A stretch of 64,000 nucleotides of DNA from JAAYAY01 sp963674575 (GTDB lineage: Bacteria > Planctomycetota > Planctomycetia > Pirellulales > Thermoguttaceae). The notes under the pieces were generated by a model that was given only the letters and a program-made list of their open reading frames with translations, made no database searches and was not told the origin of the DNA. The position numbers and the translations under genes are program-made. Numbering within the stretch: position 1 is the first letter of the stretch; each line of letters begins with the position of its first letter. Below, in pieces: positions 25,680-34,387 of the stretch. Location: positions 1,116,001 to 1,180,000 of the forward strand of contig CAXXQT010000005.1 in assembly GCA_963674575.2 (NCBI GenBank). The letters are read 5' to 3'.

Positions 25680-26339
25680 ATGAATCCGACAAGAAAGATG
25701 TCCTACTTGCTAACGTTTGTATGCGTCCTGTACGGCACCACCGGGTGTATCCCGCCGACTCCCCTCGGACACGAACAACGCAGCGCAACCCATAACGTAC
25801 CGCAGGTTGGTGCAACGCCGATAATCTGCGAAGACTTCCACGCTCGCACCGATCTGTCTAAGGTCTATAGCAAAACGGACGTGTGGTACGTCAAAGTCGC
25901 GTTTTACGCTCAACACAACGACGCACGATCCGATGAAGAACTGCTTCGGCTTTCTGTATCGCGTGTACGAAACGAACTCCTTCGCGAAATCCGGCAAAAA
26001 CATGGACGCCTTGGCGGACGTGTACCCGAATATGTGCAGTTTGTTATATATCGCGAGAATTCACCGGGTGCATTATGGACGGGCCTGTACACAACAGCAA
26101 CGATTTCCCCTCTAAGCGATCTTTTCGACAAATCGATATCGCCTGAGGACTTTCTGAAGAGAGCGATTGTCCGCACACCGAAGGAGTCGATTCCGGGAGA
26201 ATGGTATGTCGACATGGCCATCGACCACTACAAGAATGGGCAGGCGGCGGAAGACGAGTCACCAAAGTCCGAAGAAGCCCCGGATTCGGGAGCAAATTCA
26301 GAGGATTCACTCGGATTCGGGGTCGACTCTTCTAATTGA
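25680..26339 (+). CDS. Putative lipoprotein, tandem copy 2 (unknown function)
   Basis: 219 residues from the ATG at 25680, which aligns with the start of copy 1. The frame is open upstream to 25590, but copy 1 breaks frame there, so the shorter start is preferred. The signal is MNPTRKMSYLLTFVCVLYGT followed by TGC, again a possible lipobox. The middle differs from copy 1 (VWYVKVAFYAQHNDARSDEE, SRVRNELLREIRQKHGRLGG). The segment from YVQFVIYRENSPGALWTGL to DMAIDHYKNGQA is nearly identical at the DNA level. The tail is longer and acidic (NSEDSLGFGVDSSN). The function is unknown; the conserved half is the obvious candidate for a functional domain. Confidence 0.7.
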   Translation: MNPTRKMSYLLTFVCVLYGTTGCIPPTPLGHEQRSATHNVPQVGATPIICEDFHARTDLSKVYSKTDVWYVKVAFYAQHNDARSDEELLRLSVSRVRNELLREIRQKHGRLGGRVPEYVQFVIYRENSPGALWTGLYTTATISPLSDLFDKSISPEDFLKRAIVRTPKESIPGEWYVDMAIDHYKNGQAAEDESPKSEEAPDSGANSEDSLGFGVDSSN

Positions 26340-26441
26340 CCACCGGCAGCGTCTCGGTTGGTGTCAACGCCCCGTTTCCTCCAGGTCCCGCTCGGTGAGC
26401 GGTGACCTACTGGCACCCGGTCTCTGCGGCTGGGCGTTAAA

Positions 26442-26472
26442 CCGGGAATGGAAGGATGTTGCCAATTCCCGG
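26442..26472. terminator. Possible hairpin between convergent genes
   Basis: CCGGGAAT (26442-26449) and ATTCCCGG (26465-26472) can form an 8-bp stem just past the 3' end of the trihaem gene (stop near 26486) and 100 bases past lipoprotein copy 2. There is no U-tract, so a terminator role is only possible. Confidence 0.4.
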
Positions 26473-26485
26473 ATGGGCCCGAAGA

Positions 26486-27139
26486 CTACTTCGCCGCCCC
26501 GAATTCCTTGCGGATTTGGGCCACGGGGGCCTTCAAGAGATGCTCGTTGGGCGAGCCGTGGAGGGCGTGGCAGGTTTGGCAGGGCTTGAGCGGCTGGATG
26601 AGTTCCTCGTGGATCTCCTTGACCTCGGTGTCGGTGTGACAGGCCAGGCAAGATTCGGGAGCCAGGAGTTTCCCCACGACCATTCGGTCCTTTTCCGTTT
26701 GCAGGTCGTGGCACTCGGCGCAGCGGTCTTTTTCGGCGCTCATGGTGTGGCTGCGGTAGATCTTCCAGTCGGAAGGGCCGTCGTGTTCCATTTCGTTCAG
26801 CGCCACGCAGAGTTGGACCTTGCGATCGCCGATCTTCACACGGTGCATGCCGGGGCTCAGATGGACGTGGCCCACGTGGATCGGGGCGTCGTAGGCGTCT
26901 TCCCACTGGATGGGACGTGAGTCGATTTCCAGAGGGGCCTTATCGCCTCGGTAGATCACATCGAAATGGCCGGAGAGAAGCACCGAATGGTTGGGCGGAG
27001 AAACGAGTTTGGGGGGTTCTTTGGCGGACGATTCGTCGGATTTCTTGGTTGCCGCAAGCAGATTCACACTCAGACCACCTAGCCCCACGGCCAGAAGCAG
27101 GGCCGAGAGAAGTGGCCAGTGTGGACGATGACGGTGCAT
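26486..27139 (-). CDS. Periplasmic trihaem c-type cytochrome
   Basis: About 217 residues from the ATG at 27139 (signal peptide PHWPLLSALLLAVGLGGLSV). The frame is open further upstream but without a ribosome site. The first half is a beta-rich domain (KLVSPPNHSVLLSGHFDVIY, HVHLSPGMHRVKIGDRKVQL). The second half has three CxxCH motifs (CAECH, CLACH, CQTCH) and ends in an Ile-Arg-Lys tail. The doubled CxxCH near the end resembles the small cytochromes and doubled-CXXCH proteins found near Nrf/Hmc-type complexes. It points toward the octahaem operon and is divergent from the hydrazine-synthase-alpha-like gene. It may be a soluble electron carrier of the same pathway. A 237-base 3' fragment is duplicated at 24190. 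Confidence 0.88.
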   Translation of the reverse strand: MHRHRPHWPLLSALLLAVGLGGLSVNLLAATKKSDESSAKEPPKLVSPPNHSVLLSGHFDVIYRGDKAPLEIDSRPIQWEDAYDAPIHVGHVHLSPGMHRVKIGDRKVQLCVALNEMEHDGPSDWKIYRSHTMSAEKDRCAECHDLQTEKDRMVVGKLLAPESCLACHTDTEVKEIHEELIQPLKPCQTCHALHGSPNEHLLKAPVAQIRKEFGAAK

Positions 27140-27403
27140 GGTGGGCCCCCGCGTATTGCCAGTTTCAGGTGGCCGGACTGGATGCCGGTCGCGACTAACC
27201 CTCGAATCTAATGGCACGGGCGGCGCGAATCAAGGCGGAAAAGGCGGTTCGGTGGGGTCCGTGGTGCGCCGTTCGGGTGGTGTTGCGGGTGATATGTGTG
27301 TCGAGTGATCGCCGAGAACTGCTGCGTTTGGCTGCCCCATCCATTATGATTGAGCCACGACACGGAAACGCCCTTCAAGCCAACTTGACGTGGGAGAGTG
27401 GAC

Positions 27404-30229
27404 ATGAGACGGCAGGCGGCACGCCGGGGAAACGATGGATCGATTACGGCGACGTGGAGTCTCTGCATTCTGGCCGCGTGCGTCATTTCGCCGCTTGTTT
27501 CCCAAGCGTCGGAGACCGCCTCGCTCCCGGTTGAGGCCGACCAAAAGGCGCTTGAGGCGATGGTGGCCAAGAGCCCGGAGCGTGGAGCCGAGTTGCTCCG
27601 CGAATATGGGTGTCGCCAGTCTCCAGACGCTCAGGCCGTTGCGGCCGAGGTGCTTTGGCATTTGGCCCAGAAGCGGCAATTGACCAATCCGCTGGCCGAA
27701 CTGGGGGCGGAATGGCTCGACGCCGAGGATCCCTTCGTTCGGGCCCTGGCCGAGTGGGCGCTCTCGATCAAGGTGGGCCTGGAAAACGGCGGGCAGGAGG
27801 CGCGGTGGCCCGGCGAGAATTCTCCGGCCTGGTTTCGGCGATGGGCTGGCCAGACACCGCAAGAGATGCTTGAGAACGACTACGCCCGGATGTTGATCTC
27901 CTGGGACGGGTATCGCAACAGCAAAACGATTGCCACGTCGGTTTCCGAGATTATCCGTCGTGGGCGGGGGGCTGCCGGGGAGATTCTGCCGTCGGCGTCT
28001 CCAGAGATCGCGGCCACAGTGAATGAACAACTGGAGGAACTGGAGCGAATCCGAGTCTCGCTGGCCCGATGCCTTGCCGAGGAACCGGCCAACCTGACCG
28101 CGGCTCGGCGATTGTGGATCTCGGCGCGGCAGGCAGCCCGACCAATCGTGTTGGCCAATCCGGCTCTGGATTTCGATTCCGTGCTGTTCGTGAAGCGTCA
28201 TTCGGCCCATTCCCATCGAAATATCACGGGCTCGCAGTATCCGTGGGTCCACAAACCCGGTGGCGACATCGTTATTCAGAAGGGCTTTGAGGTGGGAAGC
28301 CCCGTACGCGGCGTCCTTGACGGCCGGCTCGGCCCGGGACACGTTCACGGTCTGGACTTGTGGTGGGATGGGGACCGGGTCGTATTCGGCTTTGCGTCCC
28401 AGAAGAACTGGCCGCCTTCTGAAGATGCCGTCCACGGGAATCGCGTGTTCGATCTGCGAGGGACTCAGCAGCCGACCCATCTCTACGAAATCGGTCTCGA
28501 CGGCGACGGGCTGCGCCAGTTGACCGACGATCCCTACTGGAGCGACCTGGAGCCAACCTATTGCGCCAACGGCGACGTCGTTTTCGCGTCCGATCGATCG
28601 GGGAGGAGCTCCGAATGCGGTAATTTCAACGCCGATCACACGGTGATCAACCTCTACCGGGTGTCGGCCGACGGCGCCACCATCGAACGATTGAACGACA
28701 ACAAGGACATCGACCGCTATCCGCACAGCCTCGACAACGGCCAGATCGCCTACACGCGTTGGGAATACCAGGAACGACACTTCCTCGAGGTGCACGCCCT
28801 GTGGACGATGCGTCCGGACGGCACGATGGCCGACGCCGTGTTCAACCAACACATCAAGGCTCCCTACGCGCTTCGGGACACGCGAAGCGTTCCCGCCAGT
28901 CGGCTGCTTGTGTCGATTGCCACGGGCCATCACACATTCGCCTACGGGCCCGTGGTGTTGGTCGATCCGTCGGCCGGTCCGAACTGGTCCGGGGGAATCC
29001 GGAGCGTGACCCCTCACAGCCTGCCGCAAGAGGGGCCTCCACCGGGCCCCGCGGTGGCCGAAGGGGGCGTGCCCGACCGCGGAGGGCTCTACCAGACGCC
29101 GTGGGCGTTGTCGGATCGCTGTTTTCTGGCTTCCTATTCGCATGCCCTTCCCGCCTCCAGCACGAGTGGCGGCGGCAACGCCACGGGGTTCTCGCTTTAC
29201 GTGCTGGACGTTCACGGCAACAAGGAGTTGATCCACCGCGATCCGGTTCTCTCCTGTGCGTTTCCGATCCCACTGCGAAAACGTCAGCGACCGCCCGCGG
29301 TGCCCGAGGCGGAACCCGGCGCGACGGGCGTGTGTTATGTGCCCGACGTGGAGAAAGGTCTGGAGGGCGTGGAAAAGGGCACGGTCAGGTATCTGCGGAT
29401 TTCGCAACGGGTGGGTTGGCCCTTGGACGACTCGATTGGAGCGATGCGTTGGATCCCCGGAAACGCGTGGACGAAGCAGTTCGGGTTTTGGGCCTGGGCG
29501 CCGGTTCGGGTGATTGGAACCGTGCCGGTGGAGGCAGACGGTTCGGCGCACTTTGAGCTGCCGGCCAATGAGGCCGTGTATTTTCAGGCGTTGGACAAGG
29601 ACTTCATGGAGGTCCGCCGGATGCGAAGCCACGTGACCGTGCAACCCGGCGAGGTTCGAGGCTGTGTGGGCTGCCACGAGACCAGGGCGGTGACCCCGGC
29701 GGCTGATTGGCCCGTGCCGCTGGCCATGGGACGCGATCCAAGCGTCCCCTCGCCCCCAAGTTGGGGAGCAGATCGACTCCTGGGCTACGAGTGGCTGGTG
29801 CAACCCATTCTCGATCGCCATTGCACGCGGTGTCATGGAAGCCAAGAGCCGGACGGGGGCATTGATTTGACCGGCGCGTGCGAGGAGGACGGGCTGTTTC
29901 GGTCCTATCACAGTCTTTTCGGGCAGAAGACGGACGGAAGTCGGGGAAAGCCCTACGTTTCTGTCTCGAACCGATTCAGCGGCTCATCGGTGAGCGGAAT
30001 CAAGGAGTTCGGATCTCACAAGAGTCGGCTAACAAGTGTCCTGCGCGAGGATACCCACACTTCGGAGGTCCAGCTCTCCGCAAACGAGTGGTCTGCCATG
30101 GTCACGTGGATCGACGCAAACGCGCCCTACCACGACACCTTCTACAATCGGCGACCGGCAGAGGGGCCGCCGACCCGAAATGTGGACCTCCGCTTCCCTG
30201 ACGATCTGGCGAGCGACGAGACTCACTAA
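27404..30229 (+). CDS. Dihaem beta-propeller protein related to hydrazine synthase alpha subunit
   Basis: About 941 residues. The ATG at 27404 is 6 bases after GGGAGAG; the GTG at 27398 is too close to that site. An N-terminal signal/anchor (WSLCILAACVISPLVSQA) precedes a helical domain to about 250. A TolB/PD40-type propeller follows (about 260-560; LRQLTDDPYWSDLEPTYC, DVVFASDRSGRSSECGN). Then comes the HZS_alpha-like middle domain (VRVIGTVPVEADGSAHFELP, MRSHVTVQPGEVRGCVGCH) with haem motif CVGCH at C754. The C-terminal cytochrome part has CTRCH at C807 (ILDRHCTRCHGSQEPDGGID). Non-anammox planctomycetes encode many such relatives of unknown function, so hydrazine chemistry should not be assumed. 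Its position beside an HAO-family cytochrome makes a role in the same electron-transfer chain possible. Confidence 0.82.
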   Translation: MRRQAARRGNDGSITATWSLCILAACVISPLVSQASETASLPVEADQKALEAMVAKSPERGAELLREYGCRQSPDAQAVAAEVLWHLAQKRQLTNPLAELGAEWLDAEDPFVRALAEWALSIKVGLENGGQEARWPGENSPAWFRRWAGQTPQEMLENDYARMLISWDGYRNSKTIATSVSEIIRRGRGAAGEILPSASPEIAATVNEQLEELERIRVSLARCLAEEPANLTAARRLWISARQAARPIVLANPALDFDSVLFVKRHSAHSHRNITGSQYPWVHKPGGDIVIQKGFEVGSPVRGVLDGRLGPGHVHGLDLWWDGDRVVFGFASQKNWPPSEDAVHGNRVFDLRGTQQPTHLYEIGLDGDGLRQLTDDPYWSDLEPTYCANGDVVFASDRSGRSSECGNFNADHTVINLYRVSADGATIERLNDNKDIDRYPHSLDNGQIAYTRWEYQERHFLEVHALWTMRPDGTMADAVFNQHIKAPYALRDTRSVPASRLLVSIATGHHTFAYGPVVLVDPSAGPNWSGGIRSVTPHSLPQEGPPPGPAVAEGGVPDRGGLYQTPWALSDRCFLASYSHALPASSTSGGGNATGFSLYVLDVHGNKELIHRDPVLSCAFPIPLRKRQRPPAVPEAEPGATGVCYVPDVEKGLEGVEKGTVRYLRISQRVGWPLDDSIGAMRWIPGNAWTKQFGFWAWAPVRVIGTVPVEADGSAHFELPANEAVYFQALDKDFMEVRRMRSHVTVQPGEVRGCVGCHETRAVTPAADWPVPLAMGRDPSVPSPPSWGADRLLGYEWLVQPILDRHCTRCHGSQEPDGGIDLTGACEEDGLFRSYHSLFGQKTDGSRGKPYVSVSNRFSGSSVSGIKEFGSHKSRLTSVLREDTHTSEVQLSANEWSAMVTWIDANAPYHDTFYNRRPAEGPPTRNVDLRFPDDLASDETH

Positions 30230-30682
30230 GTCTTGTGTCACAAATAAGTTGGGTCATTCTCTCGACTAATGGGGAACTTGATCGGGAAAATGGCCGTCTA
30301 ATGGGCATCGGATTGCGTGGGTACCGCAAGGGATTGCCGATGGGCCAGATGGGCTATTTGGCCGAGAGTTACCCCCCACACATGTTAGTGGGAATGGACG
30401 GTAAGTTATGATAGGATGGAAGGTGCGGTTGTAACGGTGAGGTGGGGTCCTGCGTCTGCATGGGGAAGAGTGTTCCTTGATGCACGGTTGGACCACGACA
30501 GAATGCACGGTTGGGCCACGACAGGGCCACGCTGGGCTTTGCAGATCCTTTGCTGATTGCGACCTGCCGGAACAGTCTTTACGTCGCGAAGCATGCGGTT
30601 GCCGCAGGCGTCGCACATTAGGCGGGAGTGCCTCTGGGTAAGGCATCCTGCAAGCGGAATTCCCGAGCGTGGCCAGTCAGTT
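30230..30682. other. Intergenic region with 23-bp tandem repeat
   Basis: About 450 bases between two large same-strand genes, with no credible gene. It contains two tandem copies of ATGCACGGTTGG(A/G)CCACGACAG at 30480-30525. The start of the following surface protein at 30683 lacks a clear ribosome binding site. Confidence 0.5.
30480..30525. repeat. 23-bp direct tandem repeat (2 copies)
   Basis: ATGCACGGTTGGACCACGAC followed by AGA at 30480-30502 is repeated at 30503-30525 with two changes (A to G). It is located about 160 bases upstream of the surface protein start. Confidence 0.85.
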
Positions 30683-33600
30683 ATGAAACGGATCCGAAGA
30701 TTGCGCACGTTGGCGATGGAGTCGCTGGAGAACCGCCAAGTCTTGTCGGCAGACGTGGCCTCAGCAGCTGCGGCTTCCTTCGATCCCAGTGCGCTCGAGC
30801 AGGAGATGCTCGAACATCTCAATCGCATGCGGATGGCGCCGCAAGCGGAACTCGACGTTCTGTTCACCGATGTGGAATCGGCAACAGCGAGGGATCCTGA
30901 CGCGGCCTTGGCGATGACGGTCTACCAGGACCCTTCTGCTGAGGAAATTGCCACGGACTGGGAGGCCCTCTCGGCGGTTGAGCCGCTCGCATGGAACCTG
31001 TCGCTCTACGATGCGGCTTCGGACCACAACACGCTGATGGTGCAGTACGACGAGCAGTCGCACCTGCTGCCCGGCGAGTTGTCTTTGGGGGATCGGCTTG
31101 CCGCGGCGGGATACGAAGGCTCCGCCGTGGGCGAGAACGTCTTCGCGTACATGAACACCGTGTTCCACGGCCATTCGGCCTTTGCCATCGACTGGGGTGT
31201 GCCGAACCGCAGCCACCGCGACAACCTGATGGCGTCGACCTATCGCGAGGTGGGAATCTCGATCGTGGCCGACGACGACGGGAACACGCAGGTTGGCCCC
31301 TACCTCGTAACCCAGGACTTTGGCGACGGCGCCAACTGGGAGGAATCCTATCTGTTGGGAGTCGTCTGGGACGACTTGAATGACAACGGATGGTACGACG
31401 CCGGCGAAGGCCTGAGCGACGTGGAGATCCTCATCGAGGGTACGGGAGGCACCTTCACGACCACCGGCTGGACGGCGGGCGGATACCAGATGTTCGTGCC
31501 CGAGGGCGCCTACACGGTGACGGCCTACGGCGGCGATCTCCCGACACCGATGGTCGTTCGCGATGTGATCATTGCCGATCAGAACGTGAAGGTCGACTTC
31601 GAGTACGATCCCTACCAGAATCTCGCCCCGGTGGTCGATCTGAACGGCCAGGCGGAGGCGGGGATCGATTTCCAGACGACTTTCTATGAGGGGTCGACGG
31701 CGATCCCGGTGGCCTCGATCAACAGCTTGCTGACGGATGACGACAGCGAAGAGCTGGTGTCGCTCACGGCCACGATCACCAATCTTCGTGAAGCAGGCGA
31801 GTACCTCGTGGCCGATACGACCGGAACTTCGATTTCGGCCGAATACAACGCCAACTTGGGAACGCTCACGCTTTCCGGAACGGCCAGCGTGGACGATTAC
31901 AGCCAGGTGCTGGCCACGCTGAGCTACGGAAACGTGACGACGGGGCCCGACGAGACGACACGTGTCATTTCGGTCGAGGCTTCGGATGGAACGACCACGA
32001 GCACGGCGGCCGAGGCAACCGTGTTCGTGGTCCGAACGACGCTGCCCGAGCTGACAATCGACGATCCAGTCGTTGTGGAGAACGCCGACGGCGCCACCTG
32101 CCAGTTCACGATCCACATGTCGGACACGATGACCCGAACGGTCACGGTGGATTTTGCCACGGCTGACGGGTCGGCGACGGCTGGGGACGACTACGAAGCG
32201 GTGCAGCAGACCCTCGAGTTCGCTCCCGGTGAAACGGTCAAAACCGTGTCGGTTGCCCTGATCGACGACGAAGTGCCCGAGAGCGAGGAGGTTTTCTACG
32301 GCACGCTATCCAATGCCGACGGCGCGACCATTCCCACCGGCTCCGGCACGGCAACGATCGTCGACGACGACGTGGCGGTGAAACTGGGGGGAATCGACTT
32401 CCTGGGGATGCAAGGGCTCGACCTGACGGAGGAGTCGGCCACCTATCAGTTCACGACCACCCGCGACGGGATCTTGTCGGTCGAGGTGACCGGCGAGACG
32501 GACAGCGAGCTTTCCCTTGTCCTCTACGACGAGTACCGTTCGGCCGAGATCGTCGTGTCGGTGGTTTCGGTCGACGGAGTCGCTCGATTTGACCTGGCAG
32601 ACGTTCTGGCCGACGAGACGTACTACCTGGAAGTCTCGGGAACGGAGTCTGATGCTGAACTGCTGATGGGGAACGTGGTTCAGAAGGACGGGCTAGCTAT
32701 TTCGGTCGTGGGTACGGAGGGGGATGATGTGTTCACCTTCGAAGCGGGCGAGACCCTCCTGTTTTCGTTCAACGGGCTGTCCTATTCCTACGCCTGGGAG
32801 GATGCGGAGAGCGTTGCCTTTGAGGGTGGCGAGGGCGACGACCAGGCGAACCTGACGGGCGGCGAGGCCGACGATACGGCGAGCCTGCTGCCCGGGAGCG
32901 GCACGCTCTGGTCGGAAGACTACACGGTGACCCTGGCCGAAACGGCCACGATCGAGGTTGCCGGGGGCGAGGGAAACAACACGGCCAAATTCTTCGACTC
33001 CGAAGGCGACGATACGTTCATCGCATCCGGAGATGCGGGCGACTTGTCGGGCGAGGGGTTTGCCAATTCCGTTGCCGGATTCAATGCGGTCCACGGCTAT
33101 GCGACCGGAGGCGGAGAGGATACGGCCCAGTTCGTGGGAACCGATGCCTACGAGGAGTTCGTCGGCAAACCGGACTACAGCAAGATCTTCTCCGATGCCT
33201 ACTACCTGCGAGCCAAGTGTTTCGACCACGTGACGGTGATCGGAAACGGCGGCGACGATTTCGCCCGAATGTATGGCGACGACGGTGCCGAACACTTCGA
33301 AGGCGGCCCCCTGTATGGCGAGATGACCGGAGAGGGGCTGCATTATCGGGTGGACGGCTATGTGTCGGTGCACGGCTACTCGCGAGGAACGGGCGCCGAC
33401 ACGGCAACGCTTGTGGACTCGTCCGGCGACGACACGCTGGTGGTGGTGTCGAACTTTGCGAAGGTTCTCGGCGACGGCTACGTAACGCGGGCCAAGTTCT
33501 TCCCGAACGTGGAGATCGCCGGCACGGGAGAGGGCGAAGATTCGGCGCGTCTCTATGACTCGGAAGACGATGACCTGATTGTCATTGCGGAGGCTGGCAG

Positions 33601-34237
33601 CAGTGTCAGCCGTTCCGGGTACTTCTACGCCTTGAGCGGGTTCGACCAGGTTACGGCATACAAGCAGGAGGGCGGACAGGATACGGTTCGCTTCGAGGAT
33701 TCGGCAGCGGACGACACGTTCACCGCGGAGCCGGGCGCCGCCATCCTGAGTGGCAACGGCTTCCTGGGACAGGCTTACGGGTTCAGCGAGGTGCTGGCGT
33801 ACGCCACGGCCGGCGGAGCCGACACGGCCGTCTTCTACGACTCTGCGGGGGACGACCAGTTCTACTCCGATCCGAACGTCTCCTGGATACGAGGGACGGA
33901 GTACTTTGCCCGGGCCAAGTTCTTCGAGCAGGTCACGGTCTATTCGACCTCCGGCGGCTACGACACGGCCCGGTTCCTGGCGGGTGACAGCGACGCCACG
34001 TTCCTGGGGACGGCAACGGCGAGCACGATGGAGGAGGCGGGAGTTTCCCGCGAGGCGCAGGCCTTTGAAGCCGTTTTTGCGGAGGCGGGGAGCGGCGAGG
34101 ACTCGGCCTCCTTCGAGGCGACGGGTCGTGACGACGACCTCTTCGAGTCGGGCGAGAATTGGGCTCGATTGAGCAACGACGTGCTTGGGATCGTGATCGA
34201 GGCGGCCGACTTCGAGGGAAATCTCCACCGACTTTGA
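30683..34237 (+). CDS. LEPR-type surface protein: CAP domain, SdrD-like, Calx-beta and nine 47-residue repeats
   Basis: About 1,184 residues from the ATG at 30683 (MKRIRRLRTLAMESLENRQV); the region upstream in frame is not protein-like. MESLENRQVLS matches the planctomycete LEPR N-terminal export motif. Domains in order: CAP/SCP (about 40-230, with GENVFAYMN and NRSHRDNLMASTYREVGIS); an SdrD/collagen-binding-B-like sandwich (VVWDDLNDNGWYDAGEGLSD); a cadherin-like region; a Calx-beta domain (VTVDFATADGSATAGDDYE, VALIDDEVPESEEVF); a beta-sandwich of pre-peptidase type; and from about 768 to the end nine repeats of 46-47 residues starting DTAxFxDSxxDDTF. The protein is very acidic (Asp/Glu-rich), suggesting calcium binding at the surface. 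No membrane anchor is visible at the C-terminus. Its function is unknown; adhesion or matrix roles are plausible. Confidence 0.85.
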   Translation: MKRIRRLRTLAMESLENRQVLSADVASAAAASFDPSALEQEMLEHLNRMRMAPQAELDVLFTDVESATARDPDAALAMTVYQDPSAEEIATDWEALSAVEPLAWNLSLYDAASDHNTLMVQYDEQSHLLPGELSLGDRLAAAGYEGSAVGENVFAYMNTVFHGHSAFAIDWGVPNRSHRDNLMASTYREVGISIVADDDGNTQVGPYLVTQDFGDGANWEESYLLGVVWDDLNDNGWYDAGEGLSDVEILIEGTGGTFTTTGWTAGGYQMFVPEGAYTVTAYGGDLPTPMVVRDVIIADQNVKVDFEYDPYQNLAPVVDLNGQAEAGIDFQTTFYEGSTAIPVASINSLLTDDDSEELVSLTATITNLREAGEYLVADTTGTSISAEYNANLGTLTLSGTASVDDYSQVLATLSYGNVTTGPDETTRVISVEASDGTTTSTAAEATVFVVRTTLPELTIDDPVVVENADGATCQFTIHMSDTMTRTVTVDFATADGSATAGDDYEAVQQTLEFAPGETVKTVSVALIDDEVPESEEVFYGTLSNADGATIPTGSGTATIVDDDVAVKLGGIDFLGMQGLDLTEESATYQFTTTRDGILSVEVTGETDSELSLVLYDEYRSAEIVVSVVSVDGVARFDLADVLADETYYLEVSGTESDAELLMGNVVQKDGLAISVVGTEGDDVFTFEAGETLLFSFNGLSYSYAWEDAESVAFEGGEGDDQANLTGGEADDTASLLPGSGTLWSEDYTVTLAETATIEVAGGEGNNTAKFFDSEGDDTFIASGDAGDLSGEGFANSVAGFNAVHGYATGGGEDTAQFVGTDAYEEFVGKPDYSKIFSDAYYLRAKCFDHVTVIGNGGDDFARMYGDDGAEHFEGGPLYGEMTGEGLHYRVDGYVSVHGYSRGTGADTATLVDSSGDDTLVVVSNFAKVLGDGYVTRAKFFPNVEIAGTGEGEDSARLYDSEDDDLIVIAEAGSSVSRSGYFYALSGFDQVTAYKQEGGQDTVRFEDSAADDTFTAEPGAAILSGNGFLGQAYGFSEVLAYATAGGADTAVFYDSAGDDQFYSDPNVSWIRGTEYFARAKFFEQVTVYSTSGGYDTARFLAGDSDATFLGTATASTMEEAGVSREAQAFEAVFAEAGSGEDSASFEATGRDDDLFESGENWARLSNDVLGIVIEAADFEGNLHRL

Positions 34238-34387
34238 GGACGGCGGCTCGGACGTCTAACAGCCCATCGGGCTGGTGGCGAACGCTGAATTGACCGCGTG
34301 TGGGGGGGCGTGTTAGGCTGAAACCCGTGGCGCAAGGCCGCAGCCGATCGCGCCGTCATCCGTCGCACTCTTTCCGGGAGTCCTCCC

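Larger units (their letters stand above)
24744..26339 (+). repeat. Tandem duplication of a putative lipoprotein gene with its upstream region
   Basis: Two direct copies of about 790-810 bases (24744-25530 and 25531-26339). Similarity starts in the non-coding upstream part (CTGACAAGGC, CTGGCAGATCA, ATTGATGC) and runs through the gene. The last third of the genes is nearly identical while the middle is clearly diverged. Confidence 0.85.

Noticed and set aside
27344..29911. 855-codon open frame on the minus strand
   Set aside because: It lies entirely opposite the hydrazine-synthase-alpha-like gene, whose product has clear domains. The minus-strand translation has no recognisable motifs and the composition of a high-GC shadow frame.
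30557..30682. Upstream start for the LEPR-type surface protein
   Set aside because: The extra 42 residues run through a repeat-containing intergenic stretch, and the LEPR motif is expected near the true N-terminus, which fits the ATG at 30683.
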